Assembly (NCBI RefSeq): GCF_000169175.1
Contig: NZ_AAWS01000002.1
Span: 124,001 to 188,000 of the forward strand
Direction of reading: 5' to 3'
DNA from: Microscilla marina ATCC 23134
GTDB taxonomy: Bacteria > Bacteroidota > Bacteroidia > Cytophagales > Microscillaceae
DNA length: 64,000 bases
Made by a program: the position numbers and the translations under genes. This document shows positions 17,411 to 26,604 of this stretch, in pieces. A model generated the notes under the pieces. The model saw nothing but the letters and a program-made list of their open reading frames with translations, searched no databases and had not been told where the DNA came from. Within the stretch, counting starts at the first letter, position 1. The number at the start of each line of letters is the position of its first letter.

Positions 17411-17569
17411 AAATCAAGTCATTGTAAATTATTAACAGTAAACAAAAGACGCACGAAAATTTTAAAGCATTGATATACAGAATGTAGGAGTACCATTGTA
17501 AATTCAGTATCAAGTACATTGTCAATTGAATCCTTGGCTAAAATGATATGTTGTGGTACTTATTCAATT

Positions 17570-17709
17570 GACAATGCTTCTAACTGTCAAGTTTGTAAAC
17601 AATTGAAAATAAACACTTTACAAACTTGATGGCTCCCTATGGAATAGGGCATAGCACCGATATTCATCGGTATCTCAGGACTTGCGACTTGTCGCTTGAA
17701 GCTTGCCCC
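17570..17709. repeat. Dispersed repeat unit downstream of the PfpI gene
   Basis: The order CTTCTAACTGTCAAGTTTGT, TTTACAAACTTGATGGCTCC, ACCGATATTCATCGG and ACTTGCGACTTGTCGCTT repeats the arrangement at 11575-11770. The inverted pair AAGTTTGTAAA/TTTACAAACTT can form a hairpin. The rest of the 300-bp gap (17411-17569) shows no feature. Confidence 0.7.
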
Positions 17710-18483
17710 CTATTGGGTCAACTGCTCTACCACCAAGCGTGCCGCAGCAGCCCCTGAGTTTTGCTGTTGCCCTGTGATAAGGTTACCGTCTGCAATGGCA
17801 TACGCCGAAAAGGGAGCGGCTACTTTAAAAGTAGTATCAGCCAGCTGACGGGCAGCGGTTTCTATGCGGTAAGGCTGAATCTTCATGCCTACCGCCTGAT
17901 CTGCAAAATCCTCTTCGGCATCGGCAAAGCCAGTCCAGGTTTTATCCTTTACCAACAATTGCCCATCAGACTTTTTGGCGTCGAGCAACAACGTAGTTGC
18001 ATGGCAAACTGCGGCACTGGGCTTGCCACTTTCGTAAAAAGTAGTGAATAATCGAGAAAGGGTGTCATTGTCTTTAAAAGTATACATAGGTGCTTGTCCG
18101 CCTACCAAAAACAGGGCGTCATATTCTTGGGCGTTTACATCGTTGAGCTTGAGCGTGTGGTCGAGTAAGTCGTTGAACCAGCCTTGTTGCATATAGCCCA
18201 GCGACACTACATCATGCGCCGAATAACCGCTTTCATCGGTAGGGTTAGAATAACCATCCATCACTATTTTTCCCCCTGCGGTAGAAGCAATGGTAACCTC
18301 ATAGCCCGCTTCTTGAAACACTTGCAAAGGGTGGGTAAGTTCGGCAGCCCAAAAGCCAATTGGCCAACCCGTTTGTTGAGACACCGCCGGACTGCTGGCT
18401 ACCATCAGTATTTTACCCTTGTGGGGAGCGCCATGGGGGTGTACATAGTTTTTTACTTCTTTGATTTCTTGTGTAGTATGCAT
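17710..18483 (-). CDS. DJ-1/PfpI family protein (Hsp31-like class I glutamine amidotransferase fold)
   Basis: This 257-aa protein has the nucleophile elbow AAVCHATTLLLD (Cys at about 161). A conserved acidic residue sits in FWAAELTHPLQVF, and the dimer/active-site motif LFLVGGQAPMYTF is present. Such proteins act as glyoxalase III, deglycase or chaperone (family knowledge); which applies here cannot be read from sequence. It is divergent from an HxlR-type regulator with 139 bp between them, the usual arrangement for a regulated oxidative or electrophile-stress gene. Confidence 0.88.
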   Translation of the reverse strand: MHTTQEIKEVKNYVHPHGAPHKGKILMVASSPAVSQQTGWPIGFWAAELTHPLQVFQEAGYEVTIASTAGGKIVMDGYSNPTDESGYSAHDVVSLGYMQQGWFNDLLDHTLKLNDVNAQEYDALFLVGGQAPMYTFKDNDTLSRLFTTFYESGKPSAAVCHATTLLLDAKKSDGQLLVKDKTWTGFADAEEDFADQAVGMKIQPYRIETAARQLADTTFKVAAPFSAYAIADGNLITGQQQNSGAAAARLVVEQLTQ

Positions 18484-18554
18484 TGTATCTAAATGTTTGT
18501 TTGGGTTTATCGTTTGTTTCTTTGCAATATTACCCGATATACCTAAGTTTGTTA

Positions 18555-18583
18555 CGATACTGACTTTTTAGTGCGATACTAAC
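18555..18583. promoter_or_regulatory. Direct repeat, candidate HxlR operator
   Basis: CGATACTGAC (18555-18564) and CGATACTAAC (18574-18583) are direct repeats 19 bp apart, about two helical turns. They lie between the divergent PfpI and HxlR genes. A third partial match, CGATATACC, lies near 18535. Binding is inferred from position only. Confidence 0.35.
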
Positions 18584-18622
18584 CTTTTTGAAAGTATATT
18601 GATAATCAGATAGTTATAAATT

Positions 18623-19018
18623 ATGCCAGATTTTGTTTATGATGGAAAGGTATACTACAATCCAGTGGAATTTGCCATGGATAGGGTAGGTGGTACTTGG
18701 AAAATGCCCATATTGTGGAGGCTCAAAGGCAAGTTGTACCGCTACAGCGAGCTCAAAAAATCTATTCCTCACATTTCAGACAAGATGCTCACCAGCCAAC
18801 TAAGGGAGCTTGAAAAAGACGGGTTTATTCACCGAAAGGTGTATGCAGTGGTGCCACCCAAAACCGAGTACAGCATTACCGAGCTGGGGCGTACTGCTAT
18901 TCCTATAGTAGAAACTTTGCGCAACTTTGGTATTGACCTGATGGAGAGTAATGGCATTGATATTAGTCATTATATACAAGAGAAAAATAAAAAACCTGAT
19001 GCCTCATCCTCTAAGTGA
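18623..19018 (+). CDS. HxlR-family transcriptional regulator
   Basis: This 131-aa winged-helix protein has the HxlR core: VGGTWKMPILWRLKGKLYR, then FSELKKSIPHIS-like YSELKKSIPHISDKMLTSQL and LRELEKDGFIHRKVY, PPKTEYSITELG, and the C-terminal dimer helix. HxlR proteins are redox- or electrophile-responsive dimers; no cysteine sits in the usual N-terminal position here. It is probably autoregulatory and controls the divergent PfpI gene (inference). Confidence 0.92.
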   Translation: MPDFVYDGKVYYNPVEFAMDRVGGTWKMPILWRLKGKLYRYSELKKSIPHISDKMLTSQLRELEKDGFIHRKVYAVVPPKTEYSITELGRTAIPIVETLRNFGIDLMESNGIDISHYIQEKNKKPDASSSK

Positions 19019-19075
19019 ACTGGTTTGGGGAATTAGGAGTATAAGTTGCTTATTTTTAGGCGTCCATAATTTTAG

Positions 19076-21889
19076 CTAAAAAATAATATTAAGAGCTAAA
19101 TTAGGAGTAAAGCCTAATTGGGTGACATCAAAGCGAACCAATTCACTCACTTTTTTACCACCTTTGCCTTTAGGGTCAATTTCCAGCTCTTCAAAAGTGA
19201 CACTTCTGATGTTTTTTTGTCCATAAAGGTTAAATACCGAAGCACTGATTTGCCCTTTACCTCTGCGGCCAAACCTAAAGTTAAACGTAGCTGCTATGTC
19301 TAAACGGCTATAGTCTGGCAGACGCAGTGTTTTGCCTCTGGCAAGTGCGTGTAAGTCAGTTTGTCTTACATTTTTATCTTCCAACAACAACTCGCCGTCT
19401 TGTATGCGACGGGCAAAGCCCTTAGGCAAGCGATACCCCCTGCCAGTGCCATACACAAAAGTAGCCGAAAAGTCGAACCTGCCCAGCGAGAGCATATTCA
19501 CCGATTTGAACTCATGAGGCGTAGACGCTGAAGGAGTAAAAGGCTGGTTTTTATCAATGGCTCTGAATTGGTAAGTAAGGTCATTGAACGAATAGCTTAG
19601 CCATCCGGTATATTTACCTTTTTTCTTTTGCAATAGTATATCTACTCCCTGACTTACGCCATTGCCTGGGTTATACCTTTCATCATTGTCAATGATTTCT
19701 CCCCTGCGTACCTGCCGGGCATCAAAGTCATAAAACACCAGACCATTCAATGTTTTATAATATCCCTCTACATCAATGGTAAACAAATTGGTTTGCAGGG
19801 TAAAACCTGCAATCAAGTGATTAGACTCCAGAATGGGTATATTTTCGCCATCGGGCAACGTCCAAAAGTCAAAGCCACTTTCGCGTAAATCACTGGTAAT
19901 AATTTGGCTGATAAATTGGTAGTATTTACCTGCGGCACCCTTGAATTTTAGTTTTTTTGTAGCATCATACTGAAACGATAGCCTTGGGGCAACATAAGGG
20001 GTTTGGTTCAGGTTGTAATAAGTAAAACGTAGTCCTGCATTGACTTGCAATCTTTTTGCCGGACGAAAAGCATCTTGCACATACAAGGTGTACTGGGTGC
20101 CTGTGGTGCTTCGGCTTTCAAACAGGTATTCATTGTCTACCAATTGCTTGTACTTAATGTTGTTGTAGGTAGACATAAGTCCAAACGACAAAGTATGGCT
20201 GTGGTCAATGGTCCAGTCGTTGTCCCAGCGAAAAGTAATGTCATCCAAGTCATTATTTTGTTTACTGCTATCTTCCTCCTTCAGTATCACTCCATCACCT
20301 TCGTCTTGCTTTTGTATCGACTCTCCCGCATAAATGCCATAATATCTGGAGTAACCCAGCTTAACATTGCTATAAAACTTTTGGCTCCATAATCTGCCCC
20401 ATCGGAAGCCAACGCCTGTATTTCCCCATTCTAACTGATCATTTACCAGCATTTCTACGTCTACCTCTCGTTTTTTAGGAGCTTTATCTTCTCCTGATGG
20501 TGGGTTTCCTGGTCCACCACCACCACCAGGTTTGGGCTTTTTTTGTGGGGGAGGTAACTTTGCCCTGCCTTCAAACTCACTCGATATATACACATCGTCT
20601 TTGCCGTTGTAGACACTTAAGGCTAAAATATCTTTTTTAGTGGGACGAATGGTATACTTTACGTTCAAATCATAAAAGTTAACTTTGGTACTGGGTGCCT
20701 GCTCACGGTCTTCTTTGGGGTCAAATAAAAAACGGATGCGGGGCTGACTCGATGCATAGTTTGCCAGTGAGTCGGACACTGGACTGGCAAAAATATCGCG
20801 GTACGACCGCCGCCCGGCAATCAACAATGAAGCATTGTGTTTGAGCGGTACCTCTACAAACAGGTTAGAGCTGACCATGTTCATCCCTACACCTACTTTG
20901 GTTTTGTATTGATCTCCCGCTTTTCCGGTAATATCTATGACGCTCGAAACCCGTCCTCCAAACTTGGCTGGAAACCCCCCTTTATATACTTGAATATCTT
21001 TGATGGCATTGGCGTTAAATGCACTGAAGATGCCTAAGAAATGATCGGTGTGGTATACCGAAAAACCATCAAAATAAATCAGGTTTTGGTCAGGGGTGCT
21101 GCCCCGTACACTGAGTCCGGCGGTAGTTTCATTGGTGGCATTAATGCCTGGCAACCATTGTAAAGTTCTAAAAATATCGTTTTCGCCTAAATTAGGCAGC
21201 GAAGAGAACTTGGCAGGATTGATAGATATTTGCCCCACATCACCTGAGGGTTGAACCATTTTTGCCTGGTACTCTACCACTACCTCTTTGAGCTGACTTA
21301 TAATGGGGGTAAGCTTGATTATATATTTGGTTTGTCCTGCTTTAAGTGCGTAATTCTTGGTTTCATAGCCTATATACGACACTTCGATAGTAGCAGGAGT
21401 TATGGGCATATTAGCCAAGGCAAAAATACCGTCTACGTTGGTTACTGTACCTCGTCGGGTATCCAACACCCTGATGTTGGCAAAGGGGAGAAGTTCGCCC
21501 GTAGTGGCATCTTTTATCTTTCCGGTAATGTTTATTGTTTCAGGAGGCTTCTTGGGGTGGTTATCAGGATCAGTGACTTTTTTAAAGAGTACTACTTTGT
21601 TACCTCTTACTATGCTAAAACGAATGGGATGCTGTTGTAAAAGTTGGGTGAGCGTTTCTTGCAGGTTTTTTTTGTTAATGCGTTGATTTACCTTGATGCC
21701 TTTCACCAGGCGCGAGTCATAGGCAATCTTTACATGGTACTTTTTACTAATGGTGGCAAGCGCTTGTTTCAACGTTACATTGTCGAAACGCTCGCTAATA
21801 ATAACAACTTGGCTTTGAACCGGCAATAAACCGACCCAAAGCCAAGCTAGTAATGGTAATAAGTAGTACTTCCTCTGCATTTGTTTCAT
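19076..21889 (-). CDS. TonB-dependent outer-membrane receptor with STN and carboxypeptidase-regulatory-like domains
   Basis: This 937-aa protein has a signal peptide (1-26). An STN domain (about 30-105, TLKQALATISKKYHVKIAYD) is the part that talks to anti-sigma factors. A carboxypeptidase-regulatory-like domain follows (about 120-205, GTVTNVDGIFALANMP), then a plug (about 215-330, GLSVRGSTPDQNLIYFDG) and a beta-barrel ending LALNIIF. A Pro/Gly-rich loop with KKPKPGGGGGPGNPP lies near 455-475. The start overlaps the stop of the anti-sigma gene by 4 bp, so the genes are translationally coupled. The substrate is unknown; cell-surface signalling of the FecIR type is expected. Confidence 0.93.
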   Translation of the reverse strand: MKQMQRKYYLLPLLAWLWVGLLPVQSQVVIISERFDNVTLKQALATISKKYHVKIAYDSRLVKGIKVNQRINKKNLQETLTQLLQQHPIRFSIVRGNKVVLFKKVTDPDNHPKKPPETINITGKIKDATTGELLPFANIRVLDTRRGTVTNVDGIFALANMPITPATIEVSYIGYETKNYALKAGQTKYIIKLTPIISQLKEVVVEYQAKMVQPSGDVGQISINPAKFSSLPNLGENDIFRTLQWLPGINATNETTAGLSVRGSTPDQNLIYFDGFSVYHTDHFLGIFSAFNANAIKDIQVYKGGFPAKFGGRVSSVIDITGKAGDQYKTKVGVGMNMVSSNLFVEVPLKHNASLLIAGRRSYRDIFASPVSDSLANYASSQPRIRFLFDPKEDREQAPSTKVNFYDLNVKYTIRPTKKDILALSVYNGKDDVYISSEFEGRAKLPPPQKKPKPGGGGGPGNPPSGEDKAPKKREVDVEMLVNDQLEWGNTGVGFRWGRLWSQKFYSNVKLGYSRYYGIYAGESIQKQDEGDGVILKEEDSSKQNNDLDDITFRWDNDWTIDHSHTLSFGLMSTYNNIKYKQLVDNEYLFESRSTTGTQYTLYVQDAFRPAKRLQVNAGLRFTYYNLNQTPYVAPRLSFQYDATKKLKFKGAAGKYYQFISQIITSDLRESGFDFWTLPDGENIPILESNHLIAGFTLQTNLFTIDVEGYYKTLNGLVFYDFDARQVRRGEIIDNDERYNPGNGVSQGVDILLQKKKGKYTGWLSYSFNDLTYQFRAIDKNQPFTPSASTPHEFKSVNMLSLGRFDFSATFVYGTGRGYRLPKGFARRIQDGELLLEDKNVRQTDLHALARGKTLRLPDYSRLDIAATFNFRFGRRGKGQISASVFNLYGQKNIRSVTFEELEIDPKGKGGKKVSELVRFDVTQLGFTPNLALNIIF

Positions 21890-23952
21890 TGAATCACGAC
21901 TGTTTTAGTACTGTCATTTTTGATCGTGTACTTTAAACTCATGGGGTCGCAAATAAATTTTAAAGCCGAAGCTAAATCCTTGTTAGAGAAAAAACCAGTA
22001 TACAACCTGTTTTTAACATCTGTTTTGTATTCTATTTTTACGTTGAATTGGCGGGCTAGTTCGTCAAATACTTGCTTAAGAGGCGTTTCCTGGTATTGAA
22101 AGTCACCTGTACGCCAGTTAGAGGCATTGGTTTTGTCAAACTGATAAGGCTTTAGTTTTTCGCCCTCTAGTTTTGAGCCCATTCCTGGAGTCAATACCAA
22201 AGAAGCATTTCTGGTAGCAGTAGTAAGCTTTACTTTTCCAGTCATACATTCCACCTTGAAATCTTTTTGCCGGGTATACACATTAAAGCTAGTCCCTAGC
22301 ACTTCTACCTTGCCTACTGCGGTGTTTACTTGAAATTCGCTCCCTTTTTTTACCTGAAAAAAAGCTTCTCCGTTTAGCTCCACATTTCTATTTTGATCCC
22401 AATTATCCGTTTGGTAGATAATACGTGAGTCGGCGTTGAGTGTGGCCATTGAACCATCGGGCAAAGCAATACTTTTTTGCTCTCCCAACTGAGTACTCGC
22501 CACTGTAAGTGGGGTACTACTTGTCATACTGCGAAAGATAAAAAATGTGCCCAGTAAAATAATTACACTGGCAGCGGCGGCATATACCTTGCGCATAGAA
22601 ATGCTGCGAGTAGTAGCGCCCTGAGTCTGTTGAATATCCTGGTTGATCTTTTGCCAGAGGTGGTCTATGCGGGTTTGCGATACTTCTGTTTTTTCGGTAC
22701 CCTTTATCAGCGCCTTGGCTTGGTCAATTACCTCTTCTTTTTCGGGGTTTTGTTCCAGCCAGGTGTTCCAGTGCTGGGTTGTCTCCTCGTCAGGTTCGGT
22801 TACCCACACAAAAAACGAGGGGTCGTTGGCGAAGTCTTCAGCCGTAAAGTTAGCATATTGGTCAATGGCCTCTATACCGCTTTCAATGTTGTTCCAAAGG
22901 TTGCCAATGCGACTGTCGATGCGGTTCCACAAATCATCGATTTTGTGCTGCGGAATCTCTTCTTCCTTTACCTGAATCAACCCAATGAGCTTTTTAGCCT
23001 CTTCAATCAATCCTTTTTTTTCGGGGTGTTGCTCTAGCCAAGTGTTCCAGTGTTGGTCTGTCTTTGCATCAGGTTCGTTTACCCAGGCAAAAAACGAGGG
23101 ATCATTGGCAAAGTCTTCAGCCGTAAAATCAGCATATTGGTCAATGGCCTCCATGCCGCTTTCAATGTTGTTCCAAAGGCTGCCAATGCGACTGTCGATG
23201 CGGTTCCACAAATCATCGATTTTGTGCTGCGGAATCTCTTCTTCCTTTACCTGAATCAACCCAATGAGCTTTTTAGCCTCTTCTACCAACCCTGCTTTTT
23301 CGGGATGTTGTCGCATCCAGGTGTTCCAATATTGGTCTGCCTTTGCATCAGGTTCGTTTACCCAGGCAAAAAACGAGGGATCATTGGCAAAGTCTTCGGC
23401 CGTAAAATCAGCATATTGGTCAATGGCCTCCATACCGCTTTCAATGTTGTTCCAAAGGTTGTCAATGCGGCTGTCGATGCGGTTCCACAAATCATCGATT
23501 TTGCTTTGCGGAATCTCCTCTTCGGTGAGTTGCAACATACCAATCAACGATTTAGCTTTTTTCACTAAAGCGTGTTTTGTTGGGTTTTGCTCCAGCCATG
23601 CCTTCCAGTGTTGGTCTGCTTCTTTGTTGGGTTCAGTTACCCAGGCAAAAAATGAAGGGTCATCGGCAAAATCTTCGGCAGTAGTGTACTGCTTGTATTT
23701 GTCTAAAGCCTCTATTCCAGCGTCAATTTTGTTCCAGAGCGAATGTATTCTCTCTGTTGGCACGTCCTCTTCTACAATGTCGAGGGCGCCAAGTAAAGCT
23801 CTAGCCTCCGTAATAACGGCGTACTTGTCGGGGTGTTTTTCAATCCATTGGTTCCAAAAATCGTTGCTTTTGGGATCAGGATTTGTCACCCAGGCGTAGA
23901 ACTGCGGATCTTCTGCAAAATCCTCTACGTTAAAGTCGTGATACTTATCCAT
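21886..23952 (-). CDS. FecR-family anti-sigma factor with five N-terminal module copies
   Basis: This 688-aa protein has five copies of the cytoplasmic anti-sigma module at about residues 1-89, 90-182, 183-275, 276-368 and 369-450. Each has the pattern D-F-A-x-D-P-x-F-x-x-W-V, then W-x-x-W, then x-x-P and A-x-x-L-I/L. A membrane helix follows (about 457-473, AAAASVIILLGTFFIF), then a FecR domain (about 495-605, LPDGSMATLNADSRI) and a C-terminal DUF4974-like STN partner (about 620-688). Ordinary FecR proteins are about 320-400 residues with a single module. Copies 2-5 end in or share IDDLWNRIDSRI-type helices. The gene lies between the sigma gene and the receptor gene. Confidence 0.93.
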   Translation of the reverse strand: MDKYHDFNVEDFAEDPQFYAWVTNPDPKSNDFWNQWIEKHPDKYAVITEARALLGALDIVEEDVPTERIHSLWNKIDAGIEALDKYKQYTTAEDFADDPSFFAWVTEPNKEADQHWKAWLEQNPTKHALVKKAKSLIGMLQLTEEEIPQSKIDDLWNRIDSRIDNLWNNIESGMEAIDQYADFTAEDFANDPSFFAWVNEPDAKADQYWNTWMRQHPEKAGLVEEAKKLIGLIQVKEEEIPQHKIDDLWNRIDSRIGSLWNNIESGMEAIDQYADFTAEDFANDPSFFAWVNEPDAKTDQHWNTWLEQHPEKKGLIEEAKKLIGLIQVKEEEIPQHKIDDLWNRIDSRIGNLWNNIESGIEAIDQYANFTAEDFANDPSFFVWVTEPDEETTQHWNTWLEQNPEKEEVIDQAKALIKGTEKTEVSQTRIDHLWQKINQDIQQTQGATTRSISMRKVYAAAASVIILLGTFFIFRSMTSSTPLTVASTQLGEQKSIALPDGSMATLNADSRIIYQTDNWDQNRNVELNGEAFFQVKKGSEFQVNTAVGKVEVLGTSFNVYTRQKDFKVECMTGKVKLTTATRNASLVLTPGMGSKLEGEKLKPYQFDKTNASNWRTGDFQYQETPLKQVFDELARQFNVKIEYKTDVKNRLYTGFFSNKDLASALKFICDPMSLKYTIKNDSTKTVVIQ
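22848..23406 (-). repeat. 279-bp in-frame tandem repeat inside the anti-sigma gene
   Basis: Two adjacent units (modules 3 and 4; 23406-23128 and 23127-22849) are nearly identical at DNA level with a 279-bp period. For example, the block reading CGACTGTCGATGCGGTTCC recurs at 22910 and 23189. Flanking modules are more diverged, so expansion seems recent and may still be unstable. Confidence 0.9.
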
Positions 23953-24069
23953 TACTCCTCAATAATAAGTTAGATTATCCTTTTTTAAAATAATAGTTCA
24001 TCAGTTCTACTCTTATAAGCAAGTGCAACTTAACTTGTACTCCTTACGTAAAGCTTTTTTTCGAGTACA

Positions 24070-24642
24070 TTACAACAAACCACTACTTATGAGTAATGCC
24101 CATGCCAAAAAATTCTTCTTTAATGCTTTGAGTGCACTGTAAACAAGGTTTCGAGCCGATTGATAGTTAATATCCATGATGTTCGAAATTTCGTTGTACT
24201 CCAGTCCCTGATAGTATTTCAGGTAAATGGCCTCTTTTTGCCTTTTCGATAATTTTTGCAGCTGTCCTTGTAATTTTTTGTTGTTCAACTCATTAGTTTC
24301 GTCACTAATGATCATCTCTTCGGGGGTAAACTCCACCTCAAAATTATAATTTTCTATGTCTGTATTTTTATCATATTTTTTATTTTCAGAAGTAGATTTT
24401 CTGATAATTTTTCGGCGCAAAGAACTGAGCAAGTAAAGCTTGATAGAGTCGGTTTTACCCAAGTTTTGTCGGTTTTTCCAAATTTCAAGAAACAAGTCCT
24501 GGATACAGTCTTCAACCAATGCATCGTTTACGGTAAATTTCCTTCCGTACTTATACAAAAGTCTTACGTGTTGATTATAAATTTGTGAGAGGGCGGTTTT
24601 ATCTCCCTGTTTGAACTTTTCCCACAACAATGCATCTTCCAT
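24070..24642 (-). CDS. ECF sigma-70 factor (FecI-type)
   Basis: This 190-aa protein has sigma region 2 at about 20-85 (ALVEDCIQDLFLEIWKNRQNL) and region 4 at about 128-175 (LSKRQKEAIYLKYYQGLEYN, EISNIMDINYQSARNLVYSA). The C-terminal tail is hydrophobic (LAWALLISSGLL), as is common in the Bacteroidota subgroup. It is followed on the same strand by the multi-module anti-sigma gene (117-bp gap) and the TonB receptor. The expected circuit is receptor STN to FecR to sigma. Confidence 0.93.
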   Translation of the reverse strand: MEDALLWEKFKQGDKTALSQIYNQHVRLLYKYGRKFTVNDALVEDCIQDLFLEIWKNRQNLGKTDSIKLYLLSSLRRKIIRKSTSENKKYDKNTDIENYNFEVEFTPEEMIISDETNELNNKKLQGQLQKLSKRQKEAIYLKYYQGLEYNEISNIMDINYQSARNLVYSALKALKKNFLAWALLISSGLL

Positions 24643-25390
24643 AAAAAACTGAATAAGTTCTGTGTGTCAAATAGTTTTAAAGTAGAGTAAACGAATTGCA
24701 AGTTTTATGTTTCCAAACAATTAAAAATATTTATTGTTTACTCTTTTTCAATAGTGCAACGCTTTTCACGTCGATAAGATCAAACTAGCCAAGTGTGATA
24801 GGTTATTCGCTCAAAAAAAGTCACCTTTGGGGCTTTTGGGCAAACAATCAGAAAACTCAGTAGCATAGCAGTATAATTTTCAAAACCAATGTTTTTAGAA
24901 TATTGGTAGAAACTTATGCTTACGCAACGGCTTTTGACCATCGACTGAACGTTGTGAACTATTGTCTTTTTGATAATCTCGCAAAATGCGCAAGATTCGA
25001 GCCATAGGTTGTGTAAACTTTAAGGTTCGAACCAATAACAAATATAGAGAGTTTTGGGGGGAGGGCAACATGGAAAGCCAAGTATTTGAAGGCAATGGCT
25101 CAATCCGAGCATTTGCGTATCTTCATCTGTAAATTTTCAAAAGTTAAGGTGAAAAACCTCTTTTTGTTACACAAAATTTTAATATCGCTGCTTAACATAG
25201 CTCTATCTTTAGCCATTCTATAAAACAAATGATTTACTTGCTAATTTTGTTCAATATCAAGTATTCACAAAAAAATATTTACTAATTCAACGCTGTGTTT
25301 TTTGTTTTTGATAGGTAAACATTTTTACTGCTAAAATATCTAATATGTTCAAAATGGCTAAAGTAGAGCTTACAATTAGGTATTAGTAGG
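24643..25390. other. 750-bp intergenic, nothing recognised
   Basis: This AT-rich stretch lies between the sigma gene and the DUF1328 array. Short frames (for example 24895-25095 on the minus strand) show no family features. Presumably it holds the sigma-gene promoter; no clear consensus was found. Confidence 0.5.
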
Positions 25391-25555
25391 CTATACCTTT
25401 CGGAGAAATTTCATTAGAATGGCTCCAACGAACACCACAATAAAAATGTAGAATAAAATTTTGGCGATTCCGGCAATACCAGCGGCCATTCCACCAAATC
25501 CAAGTACAGCAGAAACAAGGGCTAAAATAAGTAAAGTAACAATTAATCTGATCAT
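25391..25555 (-). CDS. DUF1328 (UPF0391) small membrane protein, copy 1
   Basis: This 54-aa protein consists almost entirely of two hydrophobic helices ([19 protein letters not shown], then [20 protein letters not shown]) with a short basic end. It matches the DUF1328/YtjA family, stress-related inner-membrane micro-proteins of unknown role. It begins ATG-ATC-AGA like the other three copies. It lies in a tandem array with a period of about 275 bp. Confidence 0.88.
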   Translation of the reverse strand: MIRLIVTLLILALVSAVLGFGGMAAGIAGIAKILFYIFIVVFVGAILMKFLRKV

Positions 25556-25664
25556 AAAATTTAAGGTTAGTAGTTAGTGGTTAATAAATTGATTGCATAA
25601 GGTTGATATTCAACTCAAATGATTGAGAGATTTAAAAGAGCCAGAACAGGCGCTTATGACGAGG

Positions 25665-25829
25665 TTAAACTCTCCGGACGAATTTCATGAGCAGGGCTGC
25701 AACGAAAACACCAAGGAGAAGGTAGAATAAAGCTTTGGCAATTCCTGCAATACCAGCCGCGATTCCCCCAAATCCAAGTACGGCAGAAATAAGGGCTAGA
25801 ATGAGTATAGTAATAATTATTCTGATCAT
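25665..25829 (-). CDS. DUF1328 small membrane protein, copy 2
   Basis: This 54-aa copy is the most diverged of the four. It reads [19 protein letters not shown] in the first helix, LLLGVFVAALLMKF in the second, and ends VRRV. The glycine-rich turn [12 protein letters not shown] is kept. Retention of frame despite divergence suggests that the array is under selection. Confidence 0.88.
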   Translation of the reverse strand: MIRIIITILILALISAVLGFGGIAAGIAGIAKALFYLLLGVFVAALLMKFVRRV

Positions 25830-25941
25830 AAAATTTAAGATTATAAGTAGTTAGTGGTTAATAAATTGATTGCATAAGGTTGATATTCAACTCAAATGAT
25901 TGAGAGATTTATAAGAGCCAGAACAGGCGCTTATGACGAAG

Positions 25942-26106
25942 CTATACCTTTCGGAGAAATTTCATTAGAATGGCTCCAACGAACACCACGATAAAAATGT
26001 AGAATAAAATTTTGGCGATTCCGGCAATACCAGCGGCCATTCCCCCAAATCCAAGTACAGCAGAAACAAGGGCTAAAATAAGTAAAGTAACAATTAATCT
26101 GATCAT
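25942..26106 (-). CDS. DUF1328 small membrane protein, copy 3
   Basis: This 54-aa copy is almost identical to copy 1 in protein and DNA. Spacers between copies also match: the sequence TTAGTGGTTAATAAATTGAT and a tract ending GCCAGAACAGGCGCTTAT recur in each. It is probably transcribed with the others from the 26380 side. Confidence 0.88.
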   Translation of the reverse strand: MIRLIVTLLILALVSAVLGFGGMAAGIAGIAKILFYIFIVVFVGAILMKFLRKV

Positions 26107-26215
26107 AAAATTTAAGGTTAGTAGTTAGTGGTTAATAAATTGATTGCATAAGGTTGATATTCAACTCAAATGATTGAGAGATTTATAAGAGCCAGAACAG
26201 GCGCTTATAACGAAG

Positions 26216-26380
26216 CTATACCTTTCGGAGAAATTTCATTAGAATGGCTCCAACGAATACCACGATAAAGACATAGAATAAAACTTTGGCGATTCCAGCA
26301 ATACCAGCGGCCATTCCCCCAAATCCAAGTACAGCAGAAACAAGGGCTAAAATAAGTAAAGTAACAATTAATCTGATCAT
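26216..26380 (-). CDS. DUF1328 small membrane protein, copy 4 (first of the array)
   Basis: This 54-aa copy is nearly identical to copies 1 and 3 but reads [16 protein letters not shown] in the second helix. Its upstream DNA differs from the spacers of the other copies, so the array promoter probably lies at about 26390-26500. Confidence 0.87.
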   Translation of the reverse strand: MIRLIVTLLILALVSAVLGFGGMAAGIAGIAKVLFYVFIVVFVGAILMKFLRKV

Positions 26381-26604
26381 AAAATGTGGTTTAATGTTTA
26401 AGTAAATTAATAGATTTAGTTATCAGAGGCCGCGACGCAAAACTCGATAGTCTTGTAATCTCAAAGAAATTAGGTTTTCTTTGATGTATAATGAACATTG
26501 GTAGGCTTTCCAATAACAAATGTTCATTAATAGAACATTAACCCTTACAAATTGTTTTCGAACTTTGTGATAATTTGATTTTATCGTAAATATAAGTCGC
26601 TTTT

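Larger units (their letters stand above)
25391..26380 (-). repeat. Tandem array of four DUF1328 gene units
   Basis: Start codons lie at 25555, 25829, 26106 and 26380, giving periods of 274, 277 and 274 bp. Gene and spacer are duplicated together, which points to unequal crossing-over rather than transposition. Confidence 0.9.

Noticed and set aside
22630-23899. Several + strand frames with internal repeats
   Set aside because: They mirror the five-fold repeat of the anti-sigma gene on the other strand; the repetition has no independent meaning.
24895-25095. 66-codon minus-strand frame
   Set aside because: No signal, domain or repeat relation; composition is like the surrounding non-coding DNA.
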